Shown: positions 45,010-54,844 of the stretch, piece by piece
Numbering within the stretch: position 1 is the first letter of the stretch
Layout of the letters: every line of letters starts with the position of its first letter
NCBI RefSeq assembly: GCF_927798095.1
Contig: NZ_CAKMMF010000008.1
Coordinates: forward strand, 124,001 to 188,000
Direction: 5' to 3'
Length of the DNA stretch: 64,000 bases
DNA from: Paenibacillus plantiphilus
Lineage (GTDB): Bacteria; Bacillota; Bacilli; Paenibacillales; Paenibacillaceae
Made by a program: the position numbers and the translations under genes
The notes under the pieces: generated by a model
The model's input: the letters and a program-made list of their open reading frames with translations, nothing else
Databases searched by the model: none
What the model was told of the DNA's origin: nothing

Positions 45010-48000
45010 TTGAGACAAATGAAAAAGAGATTCCAACTGCTTCTGGCAGCAGTGCTGACGGCATCGCTTGCTTTGCCGGGTTATGCACCGGCGGCGGCTG
45101 CCGCATCGGCATCGGCAGCAAAACCAGCGGCAGTAGGTCAATACAGTGCCCACTGGGCGCAGGAGAGTATTAATAGGTGGACCGGATACGGCGTTGTTCG
45201 AGGCTATGCAGACGGTTTATTTCATCCGGGCAATGAGATCACCCGGGCGGAAGTCGTCACTATCCTGAATCGGATGTTCGGTTATTATGCGAAGTCCGAC
45301 CTGACCTTTGCGGATATACCGGCCACGGCTTGGTATGCGGATGAGTTAAGAAAGGCGAGAGAAGCCGGTTATTATGAAGGCTTCCCGGGCAATCTGTCCA
45401 AGGCAGCGGCTAAAGTGACGCGGCAGGATGCGGCAACGTTAATCGCGAAAGTCTTCTCACTTCAAAATGAAAGCGCTAACACTAGCTTGAACTATGCCGA
45501 TGCCTCTCAAATTAGCGACTATGCCCGCCAAGCGATAGCTGCCCTCGGTGGCGTAATATCGGGTTATCCCGACGGAAATTTCCGACCCCATCAGAATATA
45601 ACCCGGGCAGAGCTGGTCAGTATGATAGATCGCCTTGTAGCGAAGTATTATAGTGCGGCAGGTTCTCAGACAGGCGAAGTCATTCAAGGGAATGTCATCA
45701 TCAATCGTAATGATGTAAGTTTGAAGGATGCATCTATCTCCGGGAATCTCTATCTGGCTCCGGGCATTGCTGACGGGGACGTGCATGCGGATAGCGTTAC
45801 CGTTCAAGGCACTGCGTTTGTATCGGGAGGCGGAAACCACTCGATACATATGAAGCATTCGAGTCTTTCCAAGGTTGTCGTGAACCGTGCTGAAGGCAAG
45901 GTTCGGCTTGTTATTTCGGGCGCAACGACTGTGAGACAGCTTTCGGTGAATACCGCCGCTGTGCTGGTGATCGAGGAAGACGCCACGGTCACCAGTCTGG
46001 TGGTTGACAGCGGGGCGGCCGGAACGATGCTGGACATTAAAGGTTCGGTCGGTGAAATCTCCGTTGCAGGCAGCGGGATTACCATTAACGGCCAGGTTGT
46101 AACGAGCAGCGGCGTATATACGATCAAGGACGGGAAACTTCAACCAGTCACGCCGTCTGCGGGCAGTGGCTCAAGTAGCGGGTCAAATAGTGGCTCAAAT
46201 AGTGGCTCCAGTAGTGGATCAAATAGTGGCTCAAATAGTGGCTCAAATAGTGGCTCCGGCAGTGGCACAGTGGGCGGCGGAGGCTCCGATAGCGGTACAG
46301 TCGGCGGAGGGGGTTCCGGCAGCGGCACAGAGATCGGCGGGGGCTCCGAAAATCCGGGAACAGATGTCCAGGCGATGAACTTGGTTGACGCGCAAGCCAC
46401 TGCAGAGACGAAGTCGCTGTTCGCATTCTTGAATGAAACGAGAGGCAGGAATGTTTTGTTCGGCCATCAGCATGATACGACGGTTTCCTTCGCAGGCAAG
46501 GATGCCCAAGGAAACGTCATCTCTGATGTGAAGAACTCAGTCGGCGATTATCCGGCGGTCTTCGGCTGGGATACGCTGAGCTTGGACGGGCGTGAGAACC
46601 CGCCGGGCGTGGCAGGAGATTATGAGGCAAGCCGCATCGCACTGTCGAAGGCGATGCGGCAGGCTTATGACATGGACGGCATCGTGACGCTGAGCACGCA
46701 TCCGTATAATTTTGCGACCGGAGGCAGCTTTAACGATACAAGCAACACGGTCGGCGCGACACAATCGGTTGCAGCCCGCATTTTACCAGGTGGTGATAAG
46801 AATGCCGATTTCCGGGAGTACCTGGATCGGATTGCTGCCTTCGCCAACCAGCTGAAGGATGATAGCGGCAAGCTGATTCCGGTCCTGTTCCGTCCGTTCC
46901 ATGAGCAGAACGGCAGCTGGTTCTGGTGGGGCGCGGCAACAACGACGAAGAGCGAATATAGCGAGCTGTACCGGTACACCGTCGAGTATTTGCGCGATTA
47001 TAAGCAGGTACGCAACTTCCTGTACGTTTTCTCACCTAACGGGCCGTTCAACGGCAATGAGAATGAGTACTTCACTACGTATCCGGGCGATGAGTTTGTT
47101 GACATTCTAGGCATGGATCAATATGACAACAAAGACAATGCCGGAAGCGAGGCTTTCCTGAGCGGTCTCGTGAAGGATTTGAAAATGATTTCCCAAGCGG
47201 CTGACCGCAAAGGGAAGGTGGCTACGCTATCGGAGTACGGCTACAGCGCTGCAGGTATGAAAACAATCGGAAACAACGAAACGCAATGGTTTACTAAAAT
47301 CGCCAATGCGATCAAAAACGATCCGGATGCCCGGAGAATCGCGTATATGTTGACCTGGGCCAACTTCGGCGAAGGCAATAACCTGTACGTGCCTTACAAG
47401 GACGTAGCGGGCAAGGGCAGCCATGAGCTGCTCCCGGATTTCATTTCCTTCTACAACGATTCGTATACATCGTTCGCGGGAGAGTTGTCGGGTCAGAATG
47501 TTTATGGGAGAAAGCTCAACACGGCTGCTGAGCAGCCGCTCATGCATATCGTCACGCCGACCAATATTGGAACGGCAAGCGAAGCGCCTACCGTTATTCG
47601 TGCGAGGGTGCTGCACACTTTGCCAAGCAAGGTGACCTATGCAATCGGGCAGGATGGCCCGGAGGCTGAGATGACGCTGGATGCCGATGGGTACTATTCG
47701 GCGGACTGGATGCCGACAGCGGCATTGAACGGCAAATCCGTGGGAATTACCGTTCGGGCTTACCAAGCTGGCGCCAGTACGCTGGAGCAAACCATTACAG
47801 CGTTTGTCAAAGTACGTGAGCTGGCAGTGAAGCGATTTACGTTCGACACGGTGGACAGCCTGCAGGCGATACAGAATAACGGCACTTATCCAGCCTCCAT
47901 AGCAATGGAGCTTGCGCATGTTATGCAAGAAGAGAACGGCAAGCTGGAATTGAAGCTGGCAAGCGGTTTGAATGCAGCAGATACGTGGCAGGAGCTCAAG

Positions 48001-49950
48001 CTGCAGCTTACCGCTGCGGGTCTAAACGGCGTTAATCTCGCTGACGTCAAGCGGATTAAGTTCACGGCGCTCATTCCGGTATCCTCCGGTAGCGCGGGAG
48101 CTGCCGTCCAGGCGGTCGCCATGTATCCGGAAGACTGGGGCATCAAATACGGCGAGGATGCAACAAGACAGACGCTGGCGGATTTGAAGCAGGTGACAGT
48201 CTCAGGCACTTCCTACTACAAGTATGACGCTGTCATTGAGTTGAATGACGCCGTCGCGGCTGCGCAAGCATCAGGCCTTGCCATTTCGCTCGTTGGCAGC
48301 GGATTTGCGGCGCCGGAACCGGTATCCATTCTTGTAGACGATCTCGGCTTGTATAATGCTTATACCGCTCCGATACTTGACACGGGTCTGGTGGACGACT
48401 TTGAGTCCTACAGCGGGTCTACCGACGCGGCGGTGGCTAAATATCCGAAAGCGGGCGGGGATGATGTGAGCGTCTCGCTGGGCTCGAAGCACAAGGCTGC
48501 CGGCGACTACGGAATGAAGCTGCAGTTTGCCGTCAATACGGCAGGCTATACGGGCATAGGCAGAAGCTTGGGAACGGTGAATTGGTCGGACAGCAATGCG
48601 CTGCAACTGTGGGTACATTCGGATGCGGGCAGCTCCATCGCCAAGGAAGGCAAGCCGCTCAAACTGGTTATTCAGACGATGATCAACGGAACCGCGTATG
48701 AAGCTTACCCGGTACTGGAGCCTTCCAAGTCGTACCATTTGACGATCCCGTTCAGCGATTTTGTCGTGGCTCCTTGGAGCGCAGGCGGACCGGTGACGAA
48801 GGAAGGTCTGGAGAAGGTCACGAATTTCAGCATTTATATTAATTCCATGGATAATGGCAGCCATAGCGGCATCCTTTATTTCGACGACATTCGTGCCGTT
48901 CATGATGCCAATACCCCTGAGCTTCCGGACTCCGGCAATGGAATGACAGGAACTCCTGCGGGCGTGCTGTATCCATTCCAGGCGGCTTCAGATATCAATG
49001 CGTGGAAGATCGAAGGCAATACCGCACAAGCACAAAACATGGCCTACGATGATGCTGAGAAGACGCTGACCGTCGATTTTCCGCTTATGAATACAGGGCA
49101 GAATGCCACAACGAAGGTATGGAACGAAGAGTTCGAGCTATCGACGATTCCGTCCGGACTGAATCTGACGGGCATGGGCAGCTTGACGGCTAATGTCAAA
49201 TTAAGCGCAGGGACGGTCAAAGCCAGGTTGTTCATGAAGAGCGGTACGGGCTGGGCATGGGTGGACAGCGGCAATCCGGTTGCTATCGATTCGGCAGGCT
49301 ACACAGCACTAACCATCTCCTTGGCGGATGCGGCTAAAGTGAGCGGTGTTGATTTGAAGGATATTAAAGTTATCGGGATCAAGATTGAAGAGATTGGCAA
49401 CGACGGGGGAACGGCCAAGCTGCATCTGAAGGATATATCGCTTCAAGCGGTTCAGCCCGTGGTCGCTTACGGCTTTGAACAGGATGTGGAAGGCTGGGCG
49501 GGGAACGCGAGCAGCCTGACCGTTACGCAGGCTGTTTATACCGAAGGCAGCGAGAACTATAATGTTCTCAAGACGGCAGCATTGTGGCAGAATGGCGGAG
49601 AATTTTTGGCTGTCAGCACAATGGCGGACCTTGATCTCAGCAGCTTTAAAGGCATTGAAGCGAAGGTGAAAATCGACACTGCTGCCGAGAATGTTCAAGC
49701 GAAGCTGTTTCTGCAATTGCGGGGTTATAAGGTGTGGATTGATTCTGGGGCTCTAGCAGCAAATGACGCAGGCTTTACCACGTTGCGGATCGATTTCTCG
49801 AACATGACTCCGATTGCAAGCAGCGGCGAGCCAGCCTATCATGCAGATGACTTGAAGTCGGTGAACGCCGTTGGGATTCAACTTGTAACGCCAAGCGGCG
49901 GAGCAGGAGAAGCAACACTATACATTGACGAAGTAAAAGCCTACAACTGA
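45010..49950 (+). CDS. Cell-surface GH26 beta-mannanase with SLH anchors and carbohydrate-binding modules
   Basis: About 1646 residues. The start is uncertain (GTG 45001, TTG 45010, ATG 45019); I chose 45010 because GAGAGTGATC before it extends the ribosome site. After a signal peptide come three SLH repeats (about 40-215), which tie it to the cell wall, a beta-helix-like region (about 220-380), and a Gly/Ser linker. The GH26 catalytic domain (about 460-830) has acid/base Glu in FRPFHEQNG and nucleophile Glu in TLSEYGYS. Then follow an Ig-like domain, a CBM27-like module, a CBM11-like module (VDDFESYSG) and two more jelly-roll modules. It starts mannan breakdown outside the cell and feeds the importer encoded before it. 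Confidence 0.92.
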   Translation: MRQMKKRFQLLLAAVLTASLALPGYAPAAAAASASAAKPAAVGQYSAHWAQESINRWTGYGVVRGYADGLFHPGNEITRAEVVTILNRMFGYYAKSDLTFADIPATAWYADELRKAREAGYYEGFPGNLSKAAAKVTRQDAATLIAKVFSLQNESANTSLNYADASQISDYARQAIAALGGVISGYPDGNFRPHQNITRAELVSMIDRLVAKYYSAAGSQTGEVIQGNVIINRNDVSLKDASISGNLYLAPGIADGDVHADSVTVQGTAFVSGGGNHSIHMKHSSLSKVVVNRAEGKVRLVISGATTVRQLSVNTAAVLVIEEDATVTSLVVDSGAAGTMLDIKGSVGEISVAGSGITINGQVVTSSGVYTIKDGKLQPVTPSAGSGSSSGSNSGSNSGSSSGSNSGSNSGSNSGSGSGTVGGGGSDSGTVGGGGSGSGTEIGGGSENPGTDVQAMNLVDAQATAETKSLFAFLNETRGRNVLFGHQHDTTVSFAGKDAQGNVISDVKNSVGDYPAVFGWDTLSLDGRENPPGVAGDYEASRIALSKAMRQAYDMDGIVTLSTHPYNFATGGSFNDTSNTVGATQSVAARILPGGDKNADFREYLDRIAAFANQLKDDSGKLIPVLFRPFHEQNGSWFWWGAATTTKSEYSELYRYTVEYLRDYKQVRNFLYVFSPNGPFNGNENEYFTTYPGDEFVDILGMDQYDNKDNAGSEAFLSGLVKDLKMISQAADRKGKVATLSEYGYSAAGMKTIGNNETQWFTKIANAIKNDPDARRIAYMLTWANFGEGNNLYVPYKDVAGKGSHELLPDFISFYNDSYTSFAGELSGQNVYGRKLNTAAEQPLMHIVTPTNIGTASEAPTVIRARVLHTLPSKVTYAIGQDGPEAEMTLDADGYYSADWMPTAALNGKSVGITVRAYQAGASTLEQTITAFVKVRELAVKRFTFDTVDSLQAIQNNGTYPASIAMELAHVMQEENGKLELKLASGLNAADTWQELKLQLTAAGLNGVNLADVKRIKFTALIPVSSGSAGAAVQAVAMYPEDWGIKYGEDATRQTLADLKQVTVSGTSYYKYDAVIELNDAVAAAQASGLAISLVGSGFAAPEPVSILVDDLGLYNAYTAPILDTGLVDDFESYSGSTDAAVAKYPKAGGDDVSVSLGSKHKAAGDYGMKLQFAVNTAGYTGIGRSLGTVNWSDSNALQLWVHSDAGSSIAKEGKPLKLVIQTMINGTAYEAYPVLEPSKSYHLTIPFSDFVVAPWSAGGPVTKEGLEKVTNFSIYINSMDNGSHSGILYFDDIRAVHDANTPELPDSGNGMTGTPAGVLYPFQAASDINAWKIEGNTAQAQNMAYDDAEKTLTVDFPLMNTGQNATTKVWNEEFELSTIPSGLNLTGMGSLTANVKLSAGTVKARLFMKSGTGWAWVDSGNPVAIDSAGYTALTISLADAAKVSGVDLKDIKVIGIKIEEIGNDGGTAKLHLKDISLQAVQPVVAYGFEQDVEGWAGNASSLTVTQAVYTEGSENYNVLKTAALWQNGGEFLAVSTMADLDLSSFKGIEAKVKIDTAAENVQAKLFLQLRGYKVWIDSGALAANDAGFTTLRIDFSNMTPIASSGEPAYHADDLKSVNAVGIQLVTPSGGAGEATLYIDEVKAYN
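46163..46260 (+). repeat. 12-base tandem repeat coding the Gly/Ser linker
   Basis: About eight near-perfect copies of AATAGTGGCTCA encode SGSN/SGSS units. A coding minisatellite inside the mannanase gene; copy number may vary between strains. Confidence 0.85.
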
Positions 49951-49978
49951 GGTTTTTAACAGCGCACATGAACGATGA

Positions 49979-50022
49979 AAATAAGACTACTGTCCGTGAA
50001 AAGGCAGTGGTCTTATTTTTTG
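49979..50022 (+). terminator. Terminator after the mannanase
   Basis: AATAAGACTACTG pairs with CAGTGGTCTTATT (one G-T pair), then TTTTTTG. Confidence 0.85.
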
Positions 50023-50339
50023 TTAAGAGGCTTTAACGATTGCTTTTTTCAATCAGTTGCTTGTTTTCCATCATATCTTGTGTATGCGTCTTCGTACGGT
50101 CCGCGATTGGAGAAGATGGCGGACGATATAACCGAGGACATTCAGGGCGCTTGGAAGCTTCATGGCATAATCTAAATTTCACATGGCCGACACTGCGTTC
50201 TCAACTTGAGAGGACGTACATCCAACAGAATAATTGGAATTCACTTATCCTGCTCATATAAATGTAGCATAGAGGTCTGGTATTGCCGTTTCGCCTCGGT
50301 AGAACGAACTATGCGTCCGGCCAAGGCAGTCGATAAATC

Positions 50340-50425
50340 ATGCACATCTGGGCCGCTGCCTACATAGAATGAAGAACCGACTTAATGTGCACCGGGGGGA
50401 ACAGGTTGTCCCCGGTAATCCAGCC
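50340..50425 (+). promoter_or_regulatory. sigK leader with sporulation-type promoter
   Basis: GCACAT (50342-50347) and CATAGAAT (50363-50370) are 15 bases apart and resemble sigma-E/sigma-K elements. The segment recurs at 32659-32735 before the truncated toxin. The bases 50023-50339 hold nothing else I can recognise. Confidence 0.5.
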
Positions 50426-50441
50426 TGGGGGTGTACGGTTC

Positions 50442-51140
50442 ATGGGATTGTTTGCGACGATAGCACTGTTCATCAAACAGCTGTCACTGCTCGTATCGTA
50501 TGTGAAGAACAACGCTTTTCCGCAGCCGCTTCATGAGGAAGAAGAGATGAAGCATCTGAAGCTGATGGCGGAGGGGAACCAGCATTCGCGCAATCTGCTT
50601 ATCGAGCACAACCTGCGGCTGGTGGCGCATATCGTCAAGAAGTTCGATAATACGGGGGAAGATCTGGAGGATCTGATCTCGATTGGCACAATCGGCCTCA
50701 TCAAGGCTATCGAAAGCTTCCAAACGGGCAAAGGCACGAAGCTCGCGACATTCGCGGCGAGATGTATCGAGAACGAGATTCTTATGCATTTGCGTTCCTT
50801 GAAAAAAACGCGTAAGGATGTTTCCTTGCATGATCCAATTGGAACTGACAAAGAGGGTAACGAGATTACACTAATAGATATCCTTGGCACGGAAGCCGAT
50901 GATGTCGCAGACAGGGTCCAGCTGAAAATCGAGAAGTCGAAAATATACAAAAACCTCGACATATTGGATGATCGGGAAAAGGAAGTCGTCGTCGGCCGTT
51001 TCGGTCTGGTGCACGGGGGAGAGGAGAGGACACAGAGAGAAATCGCCAAGGAACTGGGCATTTCACGCAGCTATGTGTCGCGGATCGAGAAGCGGGCGCT
51101 GATGAAGCTGTATCATGAGTTTTATAAGGTAAAGCGATAG
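50442..51140 (+). CDS. sigK: Sporulation sigma factor sigma-K, uninterrupted
   Basis: 232 residues. ATG 50442 lies 8 bases after GGGGGTG; a longer frame from 50385 has no such site. The N-terminal 20 residues ([20 protein letters not shown]) match the membrane pro-sequence of pro-sigma-K, which is cut off late in mother-cell development. [52 protein letters not shown] and the region 4 helix [20 protein letters not shown] are all present. In Bacillus subtilis this gene is split by the skin prophage around the CIENEIL codons; here it is whole. From exactly that point, codon 112, to 44 bases past the stop, a second copy exists at 58470-58879. Confidence 0.93.
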   Translation: MGLFATIALFIKQLSLLVSYVKNNAFPQPLHEEEEMKHLKLMAEGNQHSRNLLIEHNLRLVAHIVKKFDNTGEDLEDLISIGTIGLIKAIESFQTGKGTKLATFAARCIENEILMHLRSLKKTRKDVSLHDPIGTDKEGNEITLIDILGTEADDVADRVQLKIEKSKIYKNLDILDDREKEVVVGRFGLVHGGEERTQREIAKELGISRSYVSRIEKRALMKLYHEFYKVKR

Positions 51141-51184
51141 CGGATGAACGTCATCTCGAATGGGATGGCGTTATTTGCTGACTC
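50775..51184 (+). repeat. Direct repeat, left copy (3' two-thirds of sigK)
   Basis: 410 bases that match 58470-58879 without a gap, with about 28 differences counted by eye. It runs from GAGATTCT in sigK to GCTGACTC after its stop. Homology ends abruptly on both sides. Confidence 0.93.
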
Positions 51185-51265
51185 ATAAAGGGGTTTCTCC
51201 CGCGTTAAACGGTTATAATTCTTTTTTGCGAAATATGGAGTCACCGATAATGAATACAGGTTTAG

Positions 51266-51307
51266 AAGCACTACGATCTCAATTTGAGAAATCGCAGTGC
51301 TTTTTTA
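51266..51307 (+). terminator. Terminator downstream of sigK
   Basis: AAGCACT-ACGAT pairs with ATCG-CAGTGCTT, then TTTTTT. The remaining bases to 51521 hold no gene I can support. Confidence 0.75.
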
Positions 51308-51521
51308 GCAGAACATATAGTTGCTGACAATCTGAGGTCGCTGTGAACCATCATAATGGAGGAAAGACATACGGGAGTGAGTAAAGTGGATCAGCCGATA
51401 TATCGCCTACAGTATTTCTAGGCAGGAAGAACTAGGTGGAATGTCGAATTCCCAATTTATGATAAGATTTAACATTACATAATAGCTTGGGTGGCAGAAC
51501 GATGATGAAAGGTGAATCCCA

Positions 51522-53465
51522 ATGGAAAATCAAAGTAAATTGCTAAAAAAAGAATACACCAACTGGTTGAGGCGAAAGAAGAAAGCGGACGGACAACCTT
51601 ACTCTGAAGGTACAGTCATGCAATATGTTTCAGCTTTATCCACTTCCCCAGCAAAGCTGTCAACAATTAAACTAGAGACGACCAATGTGTTCGAAATAGC
51701 TGATGCAAGTCAGTATAGCAGCATGAGAGAAGCCATGAAGCAGGCGGAGAATTTTAACTTAGTGAACGAAAGAGCGGGTAATAAAGCATTCCAGTACAGT
51801 CTTGATTATTATGAGGAGTTTCTGAGAGGGCGAGAGAGCGGGCTAGGTTCTGAAGTTGCGTCAAGCAAGTTGAGTGAAAATTCTATTGCCACAGAGGGAG
51901 CTTCTATGGGAAATGCTGAAAATAAGCTGCTTTTAGACAAGAATACCATCCTTTATGGTCCCCCAGGAACCGGCAAAACCTATCATACTGTTCTATATGC
52001 GGTATCAATGATTGAAAGGAAGCCTGTAATTGCCATTCTCCAGGAAGCCGAGACAGACGGATATGATCAAATCAAGAGGCGGTTTGAAGCATATAAGGCG
52101 AATGGACAAATTGCATTCACAACCTTTCATCAATCCTATGGTTATGAGGAATTTATCGAAGGGATCAAGCCGAAGCTGGTATCTGATGACAATACGGACA
52201 CTGTGACAGGAGAAATAGGTTACGAGATTGTACCTGGAGTGTTTAAACGGTTCTGCGATGAAGCTCAAAAGCCAATTGTACAAGCCAGCAACGACTACGG
52301 AATCCGCAAGGAACCAACAATTTGGAAGGTTTCCCTGTGGGGATCCAAAGAGAATCCAGTCAAGAGGGACTGCTTCAACAATAATAGAATTCGCATCGGA
52401 TGGGATTCTTATGGTGAGATCGTGAACGAAGAAACGGATTACAGCCAGTTTGGAGGAAGGATGATCATCTCCCGTTTTATTAACGAGATGCGAAGCGGGG
52501 ATATTGTCCTGGTCCTGTATGATGAAGAAACCATAGATGCTATTGGTGTGGTGACGGGAGATTATGAATGGCTTGAAGATGTAGACACTTTTAAGCGTTC
52601 CCGGGATGTAAAGTGGCTAGTCAAGGATATTCGGGAGAACATCATGGAGCTGAATGAAAACACGGTTATGACTCAAGGGTCAGTATACCGATTGAATCGA
52701 ATTTCGCTGTCGGATGTGCTTACCATCCTGCAAAGACAAAAGACGGGGCATGTCAGCTCCGCCATCCAATCGAATAACAACAATTACGTCTTCATCATTG
52801 ACGAAATCAATCGGGGTAACATCTCCAAAATATTTGGTGAGCTTATCACCTTAATAGAGCCAACGAAACGAATAGGCATGCCGGAAGAAATCATGTTGAA
52901 GCTGCCATATTCTCAAGATTTATTTGGCGTTCCTAATAATGTATACCTATTAGCTACAATGAATTCGGCGGATCGTTCAATAGCCCGTCTGGATACGGCG
53001 CTGCGCAGGAGATTTTCATTTGCCGAAATGATGCCAGATCCTAGTACTCTTGCCTCGATAGTCGTTAACGGAGAACTGTTGAATATAGCGAAGATGCTGG
53101 AAGCTTTGAATAAGCGAATTGAGGTGTTGTACGATCGGGAGCATACCATCGGACACGCATATTTTTTTGAATTGTACAAAGAGCCAACGCTGGAGAAGTT
53201 GGGGCATCTATTTGAGCATACGATCATTCCACTGCTGCAGGAGTATTTTTATGATAACTATGAGAAGATTCGCCTTGTATTGAGTGACAATAATAAGCTG
53301 GATCCGGAGCAGTTTATTGCACGGAACAAGGTTATTGTGAATGAGCTATTCGGTATTTTGGACGAGCATGATCTGGAGGATCATTTTACTTATAAGATTA
53401 ACGGTGCTGCGTTCAGTCAGATCGAGGCTTATCGCAAAATTTACGATCACAATAGTCTTGCATAG
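51522..53465 (+). CDS. mcrB: McrB-like AAA+ GTPase with an EVE-like domain inserted
   Basis: 647 residues, ATG behind AAAGGTGA. Residues 1-110 hold a helical domain (LLKKEYTNWLRRKKK, GTVMQYVSAL) that recalls the core-binding domain of tyrosine recombinases. The AAA+ module has Walker A GPPGTGKTYHT (Lys152), Walker B FIIDEINRGN (Asp427-Glu428), sensor LLATMNSADRS and arginine finger LDTALRRRFSF. Between Walker A and B, at about residues 263-380, lies an extra domain (IWKVSLWGS, IRIGWDSYGE, MRSGDIVLVL, AIGVVTGDYEW) that looks like an EVE/PUA fold, known to read modified bases. With McrC, 8 bases downstream, it should form a type IV restriction complex that cuts modified DNA. Confidence 0.88.
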   Translation: MENQSKLLKKEYTNWLRRKKKADGQPYSEGTVMQYVSALSTSPAKLSTIKLETTNVFEIADASQYSSMREAMKQAENFNLVNERAGNKAFQYSLDYYEEFLRGRESGLGSEVASSKLSENSIATEGASMGNAENKLLLDKNTILYGPPGTGKTYHTVLYAVSMIERKPVIAILQEAETDGYDQIKRRFEAYKANGQIAFTTFHQSYGYEEFIEGIKPKLVSDDNTDTVTGEIGYEIVPGVFKRFCDEAQKPIVQASNDYGIRKEPTIWKVSLWGSKENPVKRDCFNNNRIRIGWDSYGEIVNEETDYSQFGGRMIISRFINEMRSGDIVLVLYDEETIDAIGVVTGDYEWLEDVDTFKRSRDVKWLVKDIRENIMELNENTVMTQGSVYRLNRISLSDVLTILQRQKTGHVSSAIQSNNNNYVFIIDEINRGNISKIFGELITLIEPTKRIGMPEEIMLKLPYSQDLFGVPNNVYLLATMNSADRSIARLDTALRRRFSFAEMMPDPSTLASIVVNGELLNIAKMLEALNKRIEVLYDREHTIGHAYFFELYKEPTLEKLGHLFEHTIIPLLQEYFYDNYEKIRLVLSDNNKLDPEQFIARNKVIVNELFGILDEHDLEDHFTYKINGAAFSQIEAYRKIYDHNSLA

Positions 53466-53473
53466 GTGAGGCG

Positions 53474-54817
53474 ATGAAGATGCATTTGTTTAACAAGAGC
53501 AGCAAGAATACTAAAATTAAGTTGAAAGAATATGGTTCCATATGCAAGAATCCGGATGGGATATCGCATGGTTATCAATATTTGTCTGAGTCAGCCTTCA
53601 ACTGCCTGGAGCATTTAATATTGGAAAATAGAGTGACTAAGAATGGGGCAGAGCCGCTCGAATTCATGAGCTTGTCGAGCAGGAGAGGAATTGGCAAGGT
53701 CATCAGCGCCAAAAATTATGTCGGTGTCATTGCGATGAGGGATGGTACTCAAATTGAGATTCTGCCGAAAATATACACTTGGGATGAGGAAAGCTCTGAA
53801 GTAGAGACGAAAAGGATCTTTATCCATATGTTACGGTTCATCAAGGATATTCCGAATAAACAATTCGGTTCGACAAGTCTTAAAGCGGAGAAAAACCATC
53901 TGCTCGACATCTTCATCCGCATGTTTATAGAAGAGGCTATGACATTGGTCAAGCGCGGACTGAAATCTGATTATCGGGAACATCGTGATAACGAGATCTT
54001 TTATAAGGGAAAGCTGCAGATTGCCCAGCATATTAAGCTGAATGCTGCTCACAAGGAACGCTTCTATGTCGAATATGACGAATATAGTATCAATCGTCCC
54101 GAGAATCGGCTGATCAAAACCACAATTGAGCTATTGATGAGGTTAAACGGAAGTGTCGATAATCAGAAGGATCTATACTTGCTATTGGCCGCGTTTGACA
54201 ACGTCGAGACATCAGGACATCTGGAACAAGACTGGGCGTGTATTTCAACGGATCGAATGATGAAGGACTATCAGACGATCTTGGACTGGTGTCGCTTGTT
54301 CTTGTCCGGCCAAAGCTTTACTCCGTTCAAAGGCGATAGTCATGCTTTTGCGTTGCTGTTTCCGATGGAGGTGGTGTATGAACGGTACGTGGCGGGAATT
54401 GTAAAAAAAGCTCTTACACATCCCCTTTTACAGGTAAAGACGCAGGATCGAACTTTCAGGTTGTTCCATAACCCGGCAAGGTTTCAATTGCAACCAGATA
54501 TCGTTGTTCAAGGGCCATCTGGGGTTGTCGTACTGGATACAAAGTGGAAGAGGCTCACGACCACCCCGGACTACGGTATTTCGCAAGCGGATATGTATCA
54601 AGCATATACTTACGGCAAGAAGTACGGAGCTGCAAAGGTTTATCTGCTTTATCCCTGGCTGCCTGGTCTTTCGGTCATTAATCAGCCAATCAGATATGAT
54701 AGTGGAGATGGCGTGGAAGTTAGGATTGTATTTGTGGATTTGAGTCTTGGAAAAGCATGCGTGGATGCATTATCTGTTGAATTGATAAATGCAGTTATTG
54801 GTAATGAGTTTAATTAG
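53474..54817 (+). CDS. mcrC: McrC-like restriction endonuclease subunit
   Basis: 447 residues, ATG behind GGTGAGGCG. The N-terminal part is the McrB-binding beta domain (ISAKNYVGVIAMRDGTQIEI). The C-terminal part is the PD-(D/E)xK nuclease: QPDIVVQG (Asp342) and VVLDTKWKRL (Asp355, Lys357), followed by QADMYQAYTYGKKYGA, the usual helix of this fold. All catalytic positions are present, so it looks active. Tightly behind mcrB and 27 bases before an HD hydrolase gene that may share the transcript. Confidence 0.92.
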   Translation: MKMHLFNKSSKNTKIKLKEYGSICKNPDGISHGYQYLSESAFNCLEHLILENRVTKNGAEPLEFMSLSSRRGIGKVISAKNYVGVIAMRDGTQIEILPKIYTWDEESSEVETKRIFIHMLRFIKDIPNKQFGSTSLKAEKNHLLDIFIRMFIEEAMTLVKRGLKSDYREHRDNEIFYKGKLQIAQHIKLNAAHKERFYVEYDEYSINRPENRLIKTTIELLMRLNGSVDNQKDLYLLLAAFDNVETSGHLEQDWACISTDRMMKDYQTILDWCRLFLSGQSFTPFKGDSHAFALLFPMEVVYERYVAGIVKKALTHPLLQVKTQDRTFRLFHNPARFQLQPDIVVQGPSGVVVLDTKWKRLTTTPDYGISQADMYQAYTYGKKYGAAKVYLLYPWLPGLSVINQPIRYDSGDGVEVRIVFVDLSLGKACVDALSVELINAVIGNEFN

Positions 54818-54844
54818 ACGAAATAGGAGTGGGGTGTGAGATGA

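Noticed and set aside
46163-46260. Short regular repeat as a possible CRISPR array
   Set aside because: Units are 12 bases, contiguous, in frame and without spacers; it encodes the linker.
45457-46509. Antisense frames opposite the mannanase, including a Pro/Leu-rich one over the linker repeat
   Set aside because: Shadows of SLH and Gly/Ser-linker coding sequence; low complexity only.
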